DNA of 30,712 bases from UBA1723 sp018066165 (GTDB lineage Bacteria; Bacteroidota; Bacteroidia; Bacteroidales; Paludibacteraceae). The stretch covers positions 1-30,712 of the forward strand of contig JAGHRX010000060.1 in assembly GCA_018066165.1 (NCBI GenBank), read 5' to 3'. The notes under the pieces were generated by a model. The model saw only the letters and a program-made list of their open reading frames with translations. It was not told the DNA's origin and did not search any database. Shown in pieces: positions 1 through 7,421 of this stretch; the stretch's first letter is position 1; each line of letters begins with the position of its first letter. A program made the position numbers and the translations under genes.

Positions 1-30
1 TAAATATACACACATTTCCAAAAAAGTGTT

Positions 31-38
31 TACCTTTG
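31..38 (+). promoter_or_regulatory. Promoter -7 element of MORN gene
   Basis: TACCTTTG matches the Bacteroidetes TAnnTTTG -7 consensus, 29 bp before the ATG of the MORN gene. I see no clear TTG -33 element at the expected distance. Confidence 0.55.
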
Positions 39-67
39 GCACTGTTGTTTGAAAAGTAAGCAATATT

Positions 68-538
68 ATGAAGATAAAGGTTTTATTTATCGCGATAGTT
101 TCGCTAATGATGTTTAGTGTAGATGCATATTCTCAGTGTAAGGGAAAATGTAGAAACGGTAAGGGTATCTACACATTTGAGGATGGCGAAGTGTACGACG
201 GACAATTCGTAGACGGCCAGTTTGAGGGAAAGGGAACATATTCCTACAATTCTGGAGCAAAATACACTGGTGAGTTCAAGGCTGGTAAGCGTCACGGTAA
301 GGGTACATACGTATATCCTACAGGTGATATCTACACTGGTGACTTCGTTGATGGTATGCCAAGCGGTACTGGTGTTTACAGTTTCGCAAACGGTGACCGT
401 TACGAGGGCGAGTTCCTTGAGGGTAAGAGAAACGGACAGGGTGTCTACATCTTTGCCAGCGGAACAAAGCAGACAGGTGTATTTGAGAATTCATACATGA
501 TTGAGGAGATTTCAATCGAGCGTGTGAAGAAACAGTAA
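68..538 (+). CDS. Secreted MORN-repeat protein
   Basis: The 156-residue product starts with a Sec-type signal peptide (about residues 1-22, cleavage near YSQ/CKG). The rest is about five MORN repeats of 23 residues with the pattern YxGxFxxGxxxGxGxY, for example YDGQF, YTGEF, YTGDF and YEGEF at regular spacing. MORN repeats form extended beta-hairpin arrays that in other proteins mediate protein or lipid contacts; no enzymatic domain is visible. The last repeat is degenerate (KQTGVF) and a short charged tail follows. It stands alone, with its own -7 element upstream and a strong terminator directly downstream. A periplasmic or surface scaffold role is only inference. Confidence 0.85.
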   Translation: MKIKVLFIAIVSLMMFSVDAYSQCKGKCRNGKGIYTFEDGEVYDGQFVDGQFEGKGTYSYNSGAKYTGEFKAGKRHGKGTYVYPTGDIYTGDFVDGMPSGTGVYSFANGDRYEGEFLEGKRNGQGVYIFASGTKQTGVFENSYMIEEISIERVKKQ

Positions 539-571
539 GAAACAATTTAGTTTATAATAATCTCACCTTGC

Positions 572-606
572 GGGTTTGTAAAGATTCTTTACAAACCCTT
601 TTTTTT
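572..606 (+). terminator. Rho-independent terminator after MORN gene
   Basis: A perfect 12-bp stem (GGGTTTGTAAAG with CTTTACAAACCC) closes an ATT loop and is followed by an eight-T run. Orientation and T run serve the plus-strand MORN gene. The hairpin also lies just beyond the tcdA stop codon on the minus strand but has no T run in that direction. Confidence 0.92.
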
Positions 607-636
607 AACGTTAACGTTAACGTTGACGTTAACGTA
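607..636. repeat. Five-unit AACGTT hexamer repeat
   Basis: Five hexamers in a row: AACGTT three times, then GACGTT and AACGTA. On the minus strand the units read GTTAAC and GTCAAC, identical to the units inside the GNAT gene at 11615-11668. The array sits between the MORN terminator and tcdA and supplies the tcdA stop codon and its last codons. Confidence 0.85.
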
Positions 637-1378
637 GCATTTTCATAACCTCGTTCACCACTACATTGGTGATCATGAAACCGAATATACCTGTGATATG
701 GATTAGTGAACCGTTGACCTGCTTTGCCGACGATTTGTCTTCGTCAGTCAAATATTCATCTTTACGGTATGGAATTTCAGGGGAGTAGATGCACTTAAAC
801 TTATGTTTAGGCATTGTCTTGAATTTCTTGAATCTCTTGCGTATGGCAGCCGCTAACGGACATCCCATAACTTTCCAAAACTCAGCAATAGAGATCTGTG
901 TGGCATCTATTTTCGACGCTGCACCCATTGATGATACAAATATCTTATTGTCGTAGGAAGATGCCTCTAAAATCAACGCAGCCTTGTTAGTGAGGCTGTC
1001 GATGGCATCGATGATGATATCGTAGTCTGCAAGGTGGAAATCTGCCTGATCAGCCTGTGTGTAGGCCTTATCTATGACTGTTACATTGGCGTCGGGATTA
1101 ATGGCAAGAAGACGCTCTTTCACCACGTCGGTCTTCTTCCTTCCCACCGTCGCCATTAGGGCTGGCATCTGACGATTGATATTAGTCGCGTTCACTGTGT
1201 CGCAATCCACAATGGTCATATTGGTGAAACCTGTGCGGAAAAGACTCTCTGCGCACCAGCTTCCCACGCCTCCAAGACCAAGCACGATGACCTTCATGTC
1301 GCCAGCCTTCTTCACAAACTCTTCGCCTAACACAAGGTTGACGCGATGGAAAATATCGTTGTTGATGTCGTTTGCCAT
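629..1378 (-). CDS. tcdA: tRNA threonylcarbamoyladenosine dehydratase TcdA
   Basis: A 249-residue ThiF/HesA/E1-like protein. TcdA uses ATP to cyclise the t6A modification at position 37 of ANN-decoding tRNAs to ct6A. The Rossmann ATP-binding motif GLGGVGSWCAE lies near residues 34-44, followed by the family signature IVDCDTVNATNINRQ, which positions ATP, and DAIDSLTNKAAL further on. Length is normal for the YgdL/CsdL family. The ATG at 1376-1378 gives the expected N-terminus. It lies 30 bp downstream of the CLC gene on the same strand, so the two may be cotranscribed. The stop codon is built from the AACGTT hexamer array, so repeat-length changes there would alter the C-terminal residues. Confidence 0.93.
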   Translation of the reverse strand: MANDINNDIFHRVNLVLGEEFVKKAGDMKVIVLGLGGVGSWCAESLFRTGFTNMTIVDCDTVNATNINRQMPALMATVGRKKTDVVKERLLAINPDANVTVIDKAYTQADQADFHLADYDIIIDAIDSLTNKAALILEASSYDNKIFVSSMGAASKIDATQISIAEFWKVMGCPLAAAIRKRFKKFKTMPKHKFKCIYSPEIPYRKDEYLTDEDKSSAKQVNGSLIHITGIFGFMITNVVVNEVMKMLR

Positions 1379-1408
1379 GATTATTCTGTGGTATGGACTA
1401 CGTTAAGA

Positions 1409-3187
1409 TTATTCTTCTGAAAGTTGAACGAGAATGTTGCGGTATTCGTTGAAGATCTTAGCCTTTGACACGAATCCGACGTATTTGTCATCCTGTACTA
1501 CTGGTAGATCCCACGCCTGTGTGTTCTCGAATTTCTTCATTACAGACTCCATAGAATCGTGTAGGGAAAGAATCTCTGGAGGAGCTGTCATGAGGTCGCT
1601 CACCTGGAATTTAGTGTAAAGTTCAGGACGGAACATGATGTTGCGGATCTCATCAAGAGTGATGATTCCGACCAGTTGCTCTTTCTTATTTAAGACGGGA
1701 TAGATATTACGCTTTGTGCGTGAAATCACCTTTACCAAATCCTCCAAATACATGTCTGGACGAAGCTTCTGCAAATCCTGCTCGATCACGTCATCCATTC
1801 TAAGAAGGGTAAGGACTGTCTTGTCCTTGTGGTGAGTAAGAAGCTCTCCCTTTAGAGCAAGACGCTGCGCGTACAAACTGTGGGGCTCGAATGCGATGAT
1901 GGTCATGTATGCCACAGTAGAAGTGATCATAAGGCTGACGAAGAGTCCGTAACCTCCCGTCAACTCAGCGATAAGGAATGTTCCGGTAAGAGGGGCGTGC
2001 ATGACACCTGCCATCACACCTGCCATACCTGCAAGGGCAAAGTTCTTTTCTGGCAAACGGAACCACTGAGTATAGTTTACTAACATCGCCATAAGATAAC
2101 CTGTGATACAGCCCACAAACAAGCTTGGGGCAAAGATTCCTCCGGTTCCTCCTGCACAGTTAGTCGCAGCCGACGCGAAAATCTTAAGCATGACAAGCAA
2201 GCCAAGGAATAGAAATAACATCCAGAAATGGTCTCTGAACTGGTAGAACGCACTGTTCTCTGTCACCTTCACAGCATCATTGTCGAGTAGGGCAGTGATA
2301 GTGGAATAACCTTCACCGTAAAGAGGAGGAAGAAGGAAAATCAACACGCTAAGCATGATACCACCGATCACCATCTTCTTGGTTGGCGACTGTAGTGAAC
2401 CAAAACTTGCCTCCAACTTTGTCATTCCACGTGTGAAATATAGGGATATGAATCCACACAACATTCCAAGCACGATGTAGAATGGAGTACGGGTAGGAGT
2501 GAACGGATCGTTGATTGTGAAACCGAACATAAATTCAGATCCAGAAAGGAAGTATGTCACCAAGCTGGCTGTGATAGATGAGATCAACAGCGGAATGATA
2601 GTCGCCATAGTAAGGTCGAGAAGCAACACCTCCAAAGTGAAGATGACACCTGTGATAGGAGCCTTAAAGATACCTGCCACCGCAGCCGACGCTCCACAAC
2701 CGACGAGAAGCATCAGCGTCTTTCTGTCCATCTTGAACGCTTTGCCGAGGTTGGATCCGATGGCTGAACCCGTAAGCACGATAGGTGCCTCGGCTCCTAC
2801 AGATCCTCCGAAACCGATGGTCAACGAACTGGCAACAAGAGACGACCACATATTGTGAGCCTTGATAACGGCTTTTCTTTGTGAGATAGCGTAAAGGATT
2901 TTTGTCACTCCGTGGCTGATATCGTCCTTCACGATGTAGCGAACGAAGGTGCTCGCAAGCAAAATGCCGACGATTGGCATAATGAAATATAAATAGTTGA
3001 CGGCGCTCGCCTCCACTGTGCTCTTCACCAACTCGTGAAGATATTCGACAATGCTTTTCAATACATGGGCTGCCAAGGCACAAAAAAAACCAACAAAAGC
3101 ACTCAAAATCATTGTGAAATACTTTGCTGAAATGGCATGTTCGCGCCAAACCAAAAATCTATTGAATCTATATTGTAAATTCTGCAT
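1409..3187 (-). CDS. CLC-family chloride channel/transporter with CBS pair
   Basis: A 592-residue integral membrane protein with the CLC fold over residues 1-440 and two cytoplasmic CBS domains (about 464-520 and 528-588). The conserved anion-site segments are visible: Ser91 in ISHGVTK (GSGIP-like), GAEAP at 131-135 with the external gating Glu133, GGIFAP at 349-354 and Tyr439 in SLYAQ. The internal proton glutamate of CLC antiporters (E. coli Glu203) aligns with Val187 in TLEVLLL, the residue found in eukaryotic CLC channels. A passive chloride channel is therefore more likely than a proton-coupled exchanger. CBS pairs usually sense adenine nucleotides. Transcription should start from the TAAATTTG element at 3244-3251. 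Confidence 0.93.
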   Translation of the reverse strand: MQNLQYRFNRFLVWREHAISAKYFTMILSAFVGFFCALAAHVLKSIVEYLHELVKSTVEASAVNYLYFIMPIVGILLASTFVRYIVKDDISHGVTKILYAISQRKAVIKAHNMWSSLVASSLTIGFGGSVGAEAPIVLTGSAIGSNLGKAFKMDRKTLMLLVGCGASAAVAGIFKAPITGVIFTLEVLLLDLTMATIIPLLISSITASLVTYFLSGSEFMFGFTINDPFTPTRTPFYIVLGMLCGFISLYFTRGMTKLEASFGSLQSPTKKMVIGGIMLSVLIFLLPPLYGEGYSTITALLDNDAVKVTENSAFYQFRDHFWMLFLFLGLLVMLKIFASAATNCAGGTGGIFAPSLFVGCITGYLMAMLVNYTQWFRLPEKNFALAGMAGVMAGVMHAPLTGTFLIAELTGGYGLFVSLMITSTVAYMTIIAFEPHSLYAQRLALKGELLTHHKDKTVLTLLRMDDVIEQDLQKLRPDMYLEDLVKVISRTKRNIYPVLNKKEQLVGIITLDEIRNIMFRPELYTKFQVSDLMTAPPEILSLHDSMESVMKKFENTQAWDLPVVQDDKYVGFVSKAKIFNEYRNILVQLSEE

Positions 3188-3243
3188 TTCTTGTAGTCGT
3201 TAAAGTCTTTCTTTCTCCTATTAAATCTTACAGATTGAATTAA

Positions 3244-3251
3244 CAAATTTA
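3244..3251 (-). promoter_or_regulatory. Promoter -7 element for CLC gene
   Basis: On the minus strand this reads TAAATTTG, a perfect TAnnTTTG, and would give a leader of about 50 nt before the CLC ATG at 3187. No clear TTG -33 element is seen. Confidence 0.55.
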
Positions 3252-3310
3252 CAACATATTTTTTATTAGTGGACTTCGTTTCTTCCTTATTTTTATATGT
3301 GCGTATATTT

Positions 3311-3343
3311 TTTGCGTTGACGTAGTGGATTTTAATATCTTTT
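3311..3343 (+). promoter_or_regulatory. Candidate recJ promoter
   Basis: TTTG (3311-3314), a 21-bp gap, then TATCTTTT (3336-3343), one mismatch from TAnnTTTG. A transcript from here would have a leader of about 75 nt before the preferred recJ ATG at 3428. The fit is imperfect. Confidence 0.4.
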
Positions 3344-3427
3344 TTATAACTTTACCAAAGATAATGCTTGATTGCGGTAGAATGTCTATTTCATTCGTAT
3401 CGTTCAGGTGGATTAAAAGATAGTGAT

Positions 3428-5164
3428 ATGGCAGCAAACTGGGTATATACGTCTCTTACTGAAGAGCAAACTAAGCAGAGGGATCTGATGTCTGAGGAAC
3501 TCGGAATCAGTTCAATCCTTTGTCAACTTCTTGTACGTCGTGGAATTACGACAGTGGAGGCTGCCAAGAAATTCTTTCGTCCGCGTATCGAGGATCTTCA
3601 TGATCCTTTCCTAATGAACGACATGGATAAGGCCGTCGACCGATTGAATCAGGCGATGGGCAAGAAGGAGCGTATCCTTGTCTACGGTGATTATGATGTC
3701 GACGGAATCACTGCCGTCGCACTTGTATATAAATACTTGAAGTTCAACTATTCGTATGTGGATTTCTATATCCCCGACCGATATGTTGAGGGTAGTGGTA
3801 TCTCATATTTGGGTATCGACTACGCAGCCGAGACTAATGTCAAACTTATTGTGGCTCTCGACTGTGGAATCAAGGCTGTCGACAAGGTGAAGTATGCTAA
3901 GGAGAAAGGTATCGACTTTATCATCTGCGACCACCATACTCCAGACGATAATCTTCCTGAGGCTGTGGCTGTGCTTGATCCTAAACGCTCCGACTCCACA
4001 TATCCGGATTCCAACTTGTCTGCCTGCGGTGTCGGATTCAAACTGATGCAGGCGTTCGCAATGAACAATGGAATCTCCCAGGATACCCTTACTGATTTGT
4101 TCGACTTGACTGCGGTGAGTATCGCGTCGGATATTGTGCCTATCATAGGAGAGAACAGAATCTTGGCTTATTACGGCTTGAAGCAGTTGAACTCCAATCC
4201 GAGCCTTGGTTTGAAGTGTATCATCGACGTTTGTGGACTTACTGGAAAGGAGATCACAATCTCGGATATCGTGTTCAAGATTGGCCCACGCCTTAACGCG
4301 TCTGGACGAATCAAGACAGCGTCGGAGGCTGTGGAACTTCTTATATCAAAGGAGTTGACATTCGCACGTGAGAAGAGCGACTGTATTGACAAATATAATC
4401 AGCAGAGAAAAGATTTGGACAAGAGCGTCACTGATGAGGCTATTGCCCAACTTGAGGATAAGAAAGAGGAACTTGATAGCAGCAATTCCATCGTGATTTA
4501 TAATCCGAACTGGAATCAGGGTGTGATCGGTATCGTGGCATCACGTCTTACTGAGTTGCACTATAAGCCTACTATCGTGTTGACATATTCGCAGGAGAAT
4601 AATCTTGCAACCGGATCCGGACGATCGGTGTCGGGATTCGACTTATACAAGGCAATTGAAACATGCAGTGATTTGCTTGAAAACTTCGGCGGACACATGT
4701 ATGCTGTAGGATTGCGTATGAAGCCGGAGAATGTGCCGGAGTTCCGCAGACGAATGGAACAGTATGTGACTGAAAATATCACGACAGAGCAACAGATGCC
4801 ACAGCAGGAGATCGACGCTTTCATCGATTTCAAAGAGATCACTCCTAAGTTTGTGCGTTTGCTTAAACAGTTCAGTCCATTCGGTCCGGAGAACATGAAG
4901 CCTGTCTTTGCCACACGCAAGGTGCTTGACTATGGTACCAGCCGCGTCGTTGGAAAAGAGAAAGAACACTTGAAGCTTGAGTTGGTGGATTCCCAGAGCG
5001 AGTGCATCATGAATGGAATCGCATTCGGATTGTCGGAATACAACGATTATATCAAGGCGTTCAACCCTGTGGACATCTGTTACACTATTGAGGAAAACAA
5101 CTTCAACGGAGGCTTAAACACTCAGTTGATGATCAAGGATATACGTCCACTTTCACAAAAGTAA
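3428..5164 (+). CDS. recJ: Single-stranded-DNA exonuclease RecJ
   Basis: RecJ is a 5'-to-3' ssDNA exonuclease acting in recombination, mismatch repair and base-excision repair. The DHH phosphoesterase motifs are present: YGDYDVDG (residues 86-93), DCG near 145, CDHH (167-170) and the DHHA1-type PRLNASGRI. The C-terminal OB-like domain ends in a typical way. I chose the ATG at 3428 (MAANWVYTSL, 578 residues) because it matches the usual RecJ N-terminus; the frame stays open to a TTG at 3368, but those 20 extra residues look unlike the family. A hairpin terminator follows at 5177. The next gene may still receive readthrough. Confidence 0.94.
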   Translation: MAANWVYTSLTEEQTKQRDLMSEELGISSILCQLLVRRGITTVEAAKKFFRPRIEDLHDPFLMNDMDKAVDRLNQAMGKKERILVYGDYDVDGITAVALVYKYLKFNYSYVDFYIPDRYVEGSGISYLGIDYAAETNVKLIVALDCGIKAVDKVKYAKEKGIDFIICDHHTPDDNLPEAVAVLDPKRSDSTYPDSNLSACGVGFKLMQAFAMNNGISQDTLTDLFDLTAVSIASDIVPIIGENRILAYYGLKQLNSNPSLGLKCIIDVCGLTGKEITISDIVFKIGPRLNASGRIKTASEAVELLISKELTFAREKSDCIDKYNQQRKDLDKSVTDEAIAQLEDKKEELDSSNSIVIYNPNWNQGVIGIVASRLTELHYKPTIVLTYSQENNLATGSGRSVSGFDLYKAIETCSDLLENFGGHMYAVGLRMKPENVPEFRRRMEQYVTENITTEQQMPQQEIDAFIDFKEITPKFVRLLKQFSPFGPENMKPVFATRKVLDYGTSRVVGKEKEHLKLELVDSQSECIMNGIAFGLSEYNDYIKAFNPVDICYTIEENNFNGGLNTQLMIKDIRPLSQK

Positions 5165-5176
5165 TATTGGGATAAT

Positions 5177-5206
5177 GGAGACGCGTTTGTTCACGTCTCC
5201 TTTTTT
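5177..5206 (+). terminator. recJ terminator (GAGACG type)
   Basis: GGAGACG at 5177-5183 pairs with CGTCTCC at 5194-5200 and is followed by six Ts. The hairpin starts 13 bp after the recJ stop. It also decides the start of the next gene: an upstream ATG at 5175 would make this hairpin coding. Confidence 0.85.
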
Positions 5207-5237
5207 AGAAAAAGATTTTATTATAACTTCCGAACTG

Positions 5238-6455
5238 ATGGCATTATTGAACGAAGATTATTTGAAACTACCTGAAAATTATCTTTTCACGGAGATTCAT
5301 AGAAAGGTAAACATATTCAAGATAACACGTCCAGGATCGAAGGTTATCCATCTCGATGCTGGAGACTCCAACCATATTCTTCAAGGAGAGTATGTCGATT
5401 CGTTCCGTCAGAATCTTGAGATGATGGCTTCGTCTCATGCTACCAAGTCGACGGATATACCCGAGCGTCTGAAGGCTTTGGAGACTCGAATCCTCAAGAC
5501 CGACTACGAAATCAACGGAATAAAACTTTCTACTGACGATATCTTCATCAATGATGATCCACGCAATGCGGCTGCGGATGTGTTGGATTTGTTGAGCAGA
5601 GACAATATAATTGGAGTGTTTGATCCTTCGTATCCAGCGTTCATCTACAACACAGTGATGAGCGGAAGAGCTGGATTGAAGATGGAAGACGGACGATGGA
5701 GCAATCTCGTCTATCTGCCATGCAATGCGGAAAATAATTTTGTTCCTGCTATCCCGAAAGAACGTTTGGATGTAGTGTATTTGAGTTTGCCCAATAATCC
5801 TACAGGCACAACTCTCACTACTGATGAGTTGAAGAAATGGGTTAAGTATGCCAACGACACCCATACTCTTATTATATATGACGCGTCGCACGCTCATTAT
5901 GTGAGACAAAAGAAAGTGCCACGTTCGATTTATGAGATCAAGGGAGCTCAGAAAGTCGCTGTCGAATTGAGAAGCTTCTCAAAGACGACGGGATATACAG
6001 GCACCAACTTTGGATTCACTATCATTCCGAGTGAGGTGGTGGCATATACAGAGATGGGCAAAGCCATGTCGCTCAACCAGTTGTGCCGACGTCGCCAGAC
6101 CTCTAAATTCTCGGGAATTCCTTATTTGGGATTGTGCGCTGCCGAGGCTATTTATACGCCAGAAGGGCAGAAACAGATGCATCAGATTGCCGATTATTAT
6201 ATGGCAAATGCCAAGATGATCAAAGAAAAACTTCAATCAATCGGTTTGACGGTGGCTGGAGGTGACAACTCTCCATATCTGTGGGTGAAAACTCCAGAAG
6301 GGGTTAACTCATGGAGATTCTTTGAGCAGATGCTTTATGAAAAATCTATAGTCTGCACGCCTGGTGTTGGATTCTGTCCAGGAGGAGAAGGCTATGTGAG
6401 ATTTTCTGGATTCTCTGAGAAATCAGATGTTGAGGAGGCTATGTCGAGACTATAG
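5238..6455 (+). CDS. Divergent DapL-like PLP aminotransferase
   Basis: A 405-residue fold-type I aminotransferase that aligns along its length with LL-diaminopimelate aminotransferase (DapL), which converts tetrahydrodipicolinate to LL-DAP. Shared features are the start MALLNEDYLKLPENYLF, SLPNNPTG, the PLP-ring Asp in IIYDAS, the Schiff-base Lys249 in SFSKTTGYTG, YYMANAK, SWRFFEQMLYE, and the carboxylate Arg in GYVRFSGF. From memory, several DapL signature segments differ. GIGDVT is DAGDSN, NDGAKSD is NDDPRNAAAD, and FDAAYEAYI is YDASHAHYV. These touch substrate and PLP-phosphate sites, so a changed substrate is likely. There is no dapF next to it. The ATG at 5238 is preferred because the earlier ATG lies in the recJ terminator. 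Confidence 0.85.
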   Translation: MALLNEDYLKLPENYLFTEIHRKVNIFKITRPGSKVIHLDAGDSNHILQGEYVDSFRQNLEMMASSHATKSTDIPERLKALETRILKTDYEINGIKLSTDDIFINDDPRNAAADVLDLLSRDNIIGVFDPSYPAFIYNTVMSGRAGLKMEDGRWSNLVYLPCNAENNFVPAIPKERLDVVYLSLPNNPTGTTLTTDELKKWVKYANDTHTLIIYDASHAHYVRQKKVPRSIYEIKGAQKVAVELRSFSKTTGYTGTNFGFTIIPSEVVAYTEMGKAMSLNQLCRRRQTSKFSGIPYLGLCAAEAIYTPEGQKQMHQIADYYMANAKMIKEKLQSIGLTVAGGDNSPYLWVKTPEGVNSWRFFEQMLYEKSIVCTPGVGFCPGGEGYVRFSGFSEKSDVEEAMSRL

Positions 6456-6497
6456 AAAAAACTTTAATGGCATTATTATAAATTACTTATACTTGAA

Positions 6498-7298
6498 ATG
6501 AGTATGCTTTACAAAGGAGTATGGGTGTCAGAACATGCTCCACATAATATTCAGAAATTGACTGATAAGGATTGTGATGCTCTTTTCAAACAGGGAGGTT
6601 TCGCCATACGTGAGATTTCCGATTTTGATGTTCCAACCGAAACCAGCTTTTACGCCGTCATCAAAGATCAGTTTGGTGACATGGAAGAGCTGTCGAAGAA
6701 GGTAAGGACGAAGGTGAGAAAAGCTCAGAAAACGTATGAGATCCGTAAGGCGACGTTGGATGAGATGCTTAAGTATGGAGCCGACATCTATTATGCAGCT
6801 TACTCCAAATATAAAGTGAAGAGTATTCCTGAGACGAAAGAGACATTGGAGGCAAGATTCCGCAAGGTAGACGCGAGCGACGACTATGACGCTTGGATAA
6901 TGTTCAGAATAGAGGATAACGCTCCCGTAGGTTGGGCGATCACACATATATTTGAGAATATGTGTGAGTATGAGACAGTGAAAGTCGACGCCGCTTTTTT
7001 GGACAGCACATATCCGTCGTATGGTTTGTTCTTTGCCATGAACCAGCATTATTTGGGAGAACGTAAACTCTCCTATGTGAATGCTGGTTGGAAAAGTGTC
7101 ACTCACCACTCCAACATTCAGGAATTTCTAATTGAGCAGTTTAATTTCAGGAAGGCGTATTGCAAGATGAAGATGCGATATAAATTCCCGTTGAATATAA
7201 TTGTATCTTTGCTTTATCCATTGAGAAAAATCATTCCTAACTCAAAAATCAAGACGATGCTGATGCAGGAGTCGTTCTCAAGAGGTGTAGAGTGTTAA
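6498..7298 (+). CDS. FemAB/GNAT-like acyltransferase-fold protein
   Basis: A 266-residue cytoplasmic protein. The stretch KKVRTKVRKAQKTYEIRKA (about residues 65-85) followed by a long GNAT-like core (VGWAITHIFENMCEYETVKVD, then YPSYGLFFAMNQHYL and VNAGWKSVTHHSNIQEFL) resembles the duplicated-GNAT/FemAB proteins that move acyl or aminoacyl groups in envelope and polysaccharide pathways. I cannot identify the substrate. It starts 42 bp after the DapL-like gene, on the same strand and with no terminator between, so the pair probably works together: one makes or consumes an amino compound, the other may transfer to it. Two Met codons (6498 and 6504) are possible starts. Confidence 0.6.
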   Translation: MSMLYKGVWVSEHAPHNIQKLTDKDCDALFKQGGFAIREISDFDVPTETSFYAVIKDQFGDMEELSKKVRTKVRKAQKTYEIRKATLDEMLKYGADIYYAAYSKYKVKSIPETKETLEARFRKVDASDDYDAWIMFRIEDNAPVGWAITHIFENMCEYETVKVDAAFLDSTYPSYGLFFAMNQHYLGERKLSYVNAGWKSVTHHSNIQEFLIEQFNFRKAYCKMKMRYKFPLNIIVSLLYPLRKIIPNSKIKTMLMQESFSRGVEC

Positions 7299-7365
7299 AA
7301 AATAAGGATGATTAGAAGAGTTAACATAATTTAAGAAAACAGAAGTTTTGAATAATCTTTAACTC

Positions 7366-7395
7366 TTGCATTTTAATATTAAAAGTATAAATTTG
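7366..7395 (+). promoter_or_regulatory. glmS promoter
   Basis: TTG at 7366-7368, a 19-bp gap, then TAAATTTG at 7388-7395: a textbook Bacteroidetes housekeeping promoter. The leader would be only about 22 nt, leaving no room for a glmS ribozyme-riboswitch. Confidence 0.8.
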
Positions 7396-7421
7396 CGTTA
7401 AATTACAAATTTTGGAAATTT

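Noticed and set aside
190..500. Repeated units in the MORN gene as a DNA-level repeat array or CRISPR
   Set aside because: The periodicity is that of the 23-residue MORN protein repeat; the DNA units are diverged and there are no spacers.
3368..3427. TTG start extending recJ by 20 residues
   Set aside because: The extra residues do not resemble RecJ, and the ATG at 3428 gives the usual N-terminus.
5175..5237. ATG at 5175 as start of the DapL-like gene
   Set aside because: It would translate the recJ terminator hairpin; the ATG at 5238 matches the DapL N-terminus (MALLNEDYLKL).
7396..7421. glmS ribozyme/riboswitch in the glmS leader
   Set aside because: The leader from the consensus promoter is only about 22 nt, and the upstream gap has no such fold.
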